Program-made: the position numbers and the translations under genes
Shown: one piece after another, positions 6,078-8,747 of the stretch
Layout: each line of letters opens with the position of its first letter
Numbering within the stretch: position 1 is the first letter of the stretch
NCBI GenBank assembly: GCA_020629595.1
Contig: JAHDDA010000065.1
Coordinates: forward strand, 1,923-10,669
From: Chitinophagales bacterium
Lineage (GTDB): Bacteria; Bacteroidota; Bacteroidia; Chitinophagales; UBA2359
Direction: 5' to 3'
DNA length: 8,747 nucleotides
Notes under the pieces: model-generated
The model's database searches: none
Seen by the model: only the letters and a program-made list of their open reading frames with translations
Told to the model about the DNA's origin: nothing

Positions 6078-7055
6078 ATGTTAAGAAATACATTTTTGCT
6101 TATTTTAATTGCATTTTCATCAATACAGTTAGATGCACAAAATATTTTAACAAGCAATAGAGAAATTGGCTATAATTCACAATATTACTTTCAACCAACG
6201 CTTATAAATCCTGCCTTTGCTGGGCAAAACGATTATATGAACCTTTCGGTTTCGCATCCTTTTAGAAGCGTAAACAATAGAAATCCACAATTTTATAATG
6301 TGCTTTTACAAAATAGCTTTGGTGGTGATTTTGAAGGTGGTTACGGATTAAGTTTTGTGTATCAAAACAGTAATTTTGATGTAGCAAAAGATAAATTTTA
6401 TCTAGTAAATGGAATTGTAAGTGGTGGTTTCGATTTTGGAGAAAACTGGATTGGAAAAGCGGGTTTAACCGTTGGTTTATTGCATTATACCAACACTTAT
6501 AAATCTGATTTAGACAAGGGAACACAAGGAGCTGCCTTTTTCAAAATAAACTTAGATGCTGGAATTTTATTAACCAACAATAACTTTAGTTTAGGCTTTT
6601 CGGTGGTGCAAAGTAGCGAACCAGAATTTACATTTACCAACGATTTAACCCTAGAAGAAGACGCTCAGGTAAACAACGACATTAGAGAAAGCAACCGTTT
6701 TATAAGAGCCGTTTACCTACAAGCAATGTACGATATTAATGTTTCTGATGAGTTATTGAAAATAACACCCATTTTATTATTAAGTAGCCGAGAAAGAACC
6801 ACTTTTAACAACTTTACACCAACCAACAATAACAATACTTTGCGTTTTGAATTAGGTAGTAATTTTATGTTTAAAGATATGATTTTGGCAGGTGCTCACG
6901 TAAGTTTTTTAAATAGTAATCATTCGGTTTCGTTAATGCTTGGAACTAAATTAGCTCAAAAATACCAACTTGCCATAAGCTACGATATTCCAAGCTCTGA
7001 TGTAAATAATTACAGCAATTTAGAGCTAAGTTTAGGAATGTTTTTTAATAATTAA
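6078..7055 (+). CDS. PorP/SprF family type IX secretion system membrane protein
   Basis: This 325-residue protein is expected to be an outer-membrane beta-barrel of the PorP/SprF family. Members are needed for T9SS function, or for the surface display of particular gliding adhesins. A signal peptide covers residues 1-20 (QLDA before Q21). The family hallmark follows: YYFQPTLINPAFAGQNDY (36-53) with the NPAFAG motif. Alternating hydrophobic strands then run to the end, such as GGYGLSFVYQ (87-96), GKAGLTVGLLHY (126-137) and LELSLGMFF (315-323). I placed the start at the ATG at 6078, not the upstream in-frame ATG at 6036. The upstream one lies inside the membrane-protein gene and would add 14 polar residues before the signal peptide. 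No PorK, PorL, PorM or PorN gene and no large type B cargo gene is adjacent, so this may be one of several paralogues. Confidence 0.88.
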   Translation: MLRNTFLLILIAFSSIQLDAQNILTSNREIGYNSQYYFQPTLINPAFAGQNDYMNLSVSHPFRSVNNRNPQFYNVLLQNSFGGDFEGGYGLSFVYQNSNFDVAKDKFYLVNGIVSGGFDFGENWIGKAGLTVGLLHYTNTYKSDLDKGTQGAAFFKINLDAGILLTNNNFSLGFSVVQSSEPEFTFTNDLTLEEDAQVNNDIRESNRFIRAVYLQAMYDINVSDELLKITPILLLSSRERTTFNNFTPTNNNNTLRFELGSNFMFKDMILAGAHVSFLNSNHSVSLMLGTKLAQKYQLAISYDIPSSDVNNYSNLELSLGMFFNN

Positions 7056-7100
7056 TTCTAAAATTTTGAATAGTTAAATTAAAATTTAAAATGTTTTTTT
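7055..7100 (+). terminator. weak possible terminator after the PorP/SprF gene
   Basis: Two AT-only or nearly AT-only hairpins follow the stop codon: ATTC-GAAT arms (7055-7071, one internal mismatch) and TTAAATT/AATTTAA (7074-7080 with 7083-7089). A T7 run follows at 7094-7100. The stems are weak, so termination here is only plausible. Confidence 0.25.
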
Positions 7101-7125
7101 GATATTTTATATCTGTAACTTGTAC

Positions 7126-7153
7126 GTAAGGACGTATTGCAATACGTCCCTAC
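7126..7153. repeat. REP-like palindrome
   Basis: GGACGTATTG (7130-7139) and CAATACGTCC (7140-7149) form a perfect 20-bp palindrome. It extends to 28 bp (GTAa... to ...cTAC) with a single mismatch at 7129/7150. It is much richer in G+C than the flanking sequence. No T tract follows on either strand, so it does not look like a terminator. The form, GTAGGGaCGTATTG facing its own complement, resembles dispersed extragenic palindromes found in many copies in some Bacteroidota and cyanobacteria. Copy number cannot be judged from one window. Confidence 0.7.
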
Positions 7154-7212
7154 TAAAAAAACTGCTTTAAACTTTATAGTAAACCAATTAGCTAATAAAA
7201 TCGCAATTGCTT

Positions 7213-7246
7213 ACTAATAACTGTTCACTAATAACTGTTCACTAAT
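7213..7246 (+). repeat. 14-bp tandem repeat just upstream of the flippase start
   Basis: The unit ACTAATAACTGTTC occurs twice exactly (7213-7226, 7227-7240), followed by a six-base partial third copy ending one base before the TTG start codon. The remaining intergenic sequence (7154-7212) holds nothing I recognise. Confidence 0.75.
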
Positions 7247-7247
7247 T

Positions 7248-8747
7248 TTGGGCGTAGTAATTCGGCAAGGAATAAAGCAAAGTGTTGTTACCTATTTAGG
7301 CGTACTAATTGGGGCAGTAAATGTACTTTTTATTTATCCTTTAACACTAGAAAAAGCCCAATTGGGTTTATGGCGTTTTATTATAGATACAGGTACTTTG
7401 CTTATGCCTTTTATGTTGGTAGGAGCAAATCAAATTTCGGTTAAGTTCTTTCCTTATTTTACAACCGAAAATAGCAATCGGCACAACGGTTTACTATCAC
7501 TTTTACTCCTTATTATCTTGGTAAGTTCATCGGTGGTTTGTTTATTGCTTTATTTCTTTAAAGAAACAATTTATCAATTTTATCAAACACAATCCCAAGC
7601 CTTTGAACCTGTTTTGCAGTATGTAATTCCTTTAGCATTTTTTTATGCCTTATTTATGATGTTTTATGGTTATGCTCAAAATTTTAAACGCATTGCCATT
7701 CCTTATGCCATCAATTCATTATACATAAAAATAGGAATGCCTTTATTGGCAATTGCTTATTACCTTGAAATAGTTCTATTCAATACCTTATTTTTTGGTA
7801 TATTCATTATTTATATTGTCATTAATATTTCGCACCTTTTTTACCTAAAATACTTAGGACAATTAAGCCTAAATTTAGATTTTACTAAGTATTTAGATAA
7901 AAGCAAATTTTCCGAAATAATGATATATGCCTTTTATGCCACCATAGGTAATTTAGGTTCTATAATTGTTGTTCGCATCGATTCTTTTATGGTTAGCTCT
8001 TTTATGGGCGAAGATGGCTTGGCAAATAATGGTGTTTATACTATTGCTTCGTTTATTGCCAATGCCATTGCCACGCCAACAAGTGCAATTAATGCTATAA
8101 CTACACCATTAATAGCTCAATTTTGGAAAACCAATGATATACAACAAATAAAAATATTGTATCAAAAAAGCTCACTTAACCTTATTATTGTTGGTTTTGG
8201 TTTGTTTGCTTGTATTTGTGTTGGTTTAGAATATTTGTTTCAAATAATGCCAAAAGGCGAAGAATATGCCATAGGAACAATGGTAATTTTAATATTAGGA
8301 GCTTCTAAATTATTTGATATGGCAACAAGCATAAACAACCCAATAATTGCTATGTCTGCACAATATAAGTTTAATTTTTATGCCCTTATAATCTTAGCTA
8401 TTCTAAACATTATTGGCAATTACTTTTTAATAGATTTATATGGAATTGAAGGTGCAGCTATTGCAAGTTTTATTTCCTTATTTTTATTTAATATTGCCAA
8501 ACTTATTTTTATTTGGTGGAAATTTAAAATGCAACCTTTTACTTGGCAATGTTTGGTAGCAATTGTTTTAGCTTTTGCGTGTTTCTTAGTAGCGTATTTT
8601 ATTCCCGAAACCAATAGTGCAATTTTAAATTTAATAATAAAATGCGGAACAGTAGCTTTGTTATTTACAACCAGCGTTTTGGCACTTTCGCTTTCCAAAG
8701 ATTTGAATAAGGTTGTGAAACAGCTTTCGGAAAAAATTATTAAATAG
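7248..8747 (+). CDS. Polysaccharide/oligosaccharide flippase (Wzx-like, MATE/MVF superfamily)
   Basis: This 499-residue inner-membrane protein probably flips a lipid-linked oligosaccharide across the cytoplasmic membrane for surface polysaccharide or LPS assembly. About 14 membrane segments can be drawn, at roughly 12-31, 47-68, 81-103, 123-142, 150-170, 173-197, 225-249, 262-288, 309-333, 342-362, 373-394, 397-423, 432-452 and 458-482. Family features include the N-terminal GVVIRQGIKQSVVTYLGVLIG, split here as residues 2-10 and 11-22, the membrane-embedded R243-I-D245 followed by FMVSSFMG, and YTIASFIANAIATP (264-277). The start is TTG at 7248: no ATG occurs in frame for the first 52 codons, and the expected MGxVIRQ-type N-terminus begins exactly there. 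The stop codon is the last base triplet of the window, so the gene is complete. No glycosyltransferase gene is within view, so the sugar is unknown. Confidence 0.88.
   Translation: MGVVIRQGIKQSVVTYLGVLIGAVNVLFIYPLTLEKAQLGLWRFIIDTGTLLMPFMLVGANQISVKFFPYFTTENSNRHNGLLSLLLLIILVSSSVVCLLLYFFKETIYQFYQTQSQAFEPVLQYVIPLAFFYALFMMFYGYAQNFKRIAIPYAINSLYIKIGMPLLAIAYYLEIVLFNTLFFGIFIIYIVINISHLFYLKYLGQLSLNLDFTKYLDKSKFSEIMIYAFYATIGNLGSIIVVRIDSFMVSSFMGEDGLANNGVYTIASFIANAIATPTSAINAITTPLIAQFWKTNDIQQIKILYQKSSLNLIIVGFGLFACICVGLEYLFQIMPKGEEYAIGTMVILILGASKLFDMATSINNPIIAMSAQYKFNFYALIILAILNIIGNYFLIDLYGIEGAAIASFISLFLFNIAKLIFIWWKFKMQPFTWQCLVAIVLAFACFLVAYFIPETNSAILNLIIKCGTVALLFTTSVLALSLSKDLNKVVKQLSEKIIK

Noticed and set aside
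7126..7165. REP-like palindrome as an intrinsic terminator
   Set aside because: It is followed by A-rich sequence on the plus strand, and on the minus strand the T run precedes the stem.
7243..7250. TAATTTTG, an exact match to the -7 consensus
   Set aside because: It overlaps the TTG start codon of the flippase, so transcription would begin inside the gene, and no TTG lies at -33 spacing.
6078..8747. Link between the PorP-like protein and the flippase as one surface-anchoring (A-LPS) module
   Set aside because: A 192-bp gap with a dispersed-type palindrome separates them, and no LPS or sortase gene is present; adjacency alone does not support it.

Overview
The window looks like chromosomal DNA from a member of the Bacteroidota. 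It is AT-rich. Two predicted secreted proteins end in type IX secretion (T9SS) type A sorting domains, and there is a PorP/SprF-family protein. All four predicted signal peptides place Gln directly after the Ala cleavage site, as expected from the Bacteroidetes 'Q-rule'. No clear Shine-Dalgarno sequences were seen, and several upstream regions carry approximate TAnnTTTG boxes. I cannot assign a genus.

Layout. (1) 106-2032, plus strand: a secreted beta-propeller protein of the choice-of-anchor B type with a T9SS tail, then a low-molecular-weight protein tyrosine phosphatase. (2) 2088-3872, minus strand: an Rpn-type PD-(D/E)XK nuclease gene transcribed toward a BatC-like TPR protein gene. These converge on the phosphatase gene across a 55-bp spacer that holds two hairpins. 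(3) 4027-5241, plus strand: a secreted alpha/beta hydrolase with a T9SS tail. (4) 5298-5638: a DUF1778/TacA-like antitoxin followed by a 21-codon stub that looks like the start of the lost GNAT toxin. (5) 5660-7055: a four-helix membrane protein and, 10 bp on, a PorP/SprF-family protein. (6) 7056-7247: a 192-bp gap with a strong REP-like palindrome and a short tandem repeat. (7) 7248-8747: a 14-helix polysaccharide flippase whose stop codon ends the window.

How the genes work together. The propeller protein and the hydrolase are probable T9SS cargo exported to the cell surface or medium. The PorP/SprF protein belongs to the same secretion or gliding machinery, but no core T9SS gene is present. 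The BatC-like gene usually sits in a bat (aerotolerance) operon and stands alone here. The Rpn gene, the decayed toxin-antitoxin pair and the REP-like palindrome are signs of accessory DNA turnover between housekeeping and secretion genes.

I do not see a convincing new multi-gene system. The most informative observations are the eroded TacA/TacT-like module with a candidate operator over its promoter, the REP-like palindrome, and a ring of histidines at equivalent positions in the beta-propeller. No tRNA, rRNA, CRISPR array, insertion sequence or phage gene was recognised. No gene-free stretch exceeds 300 bases.
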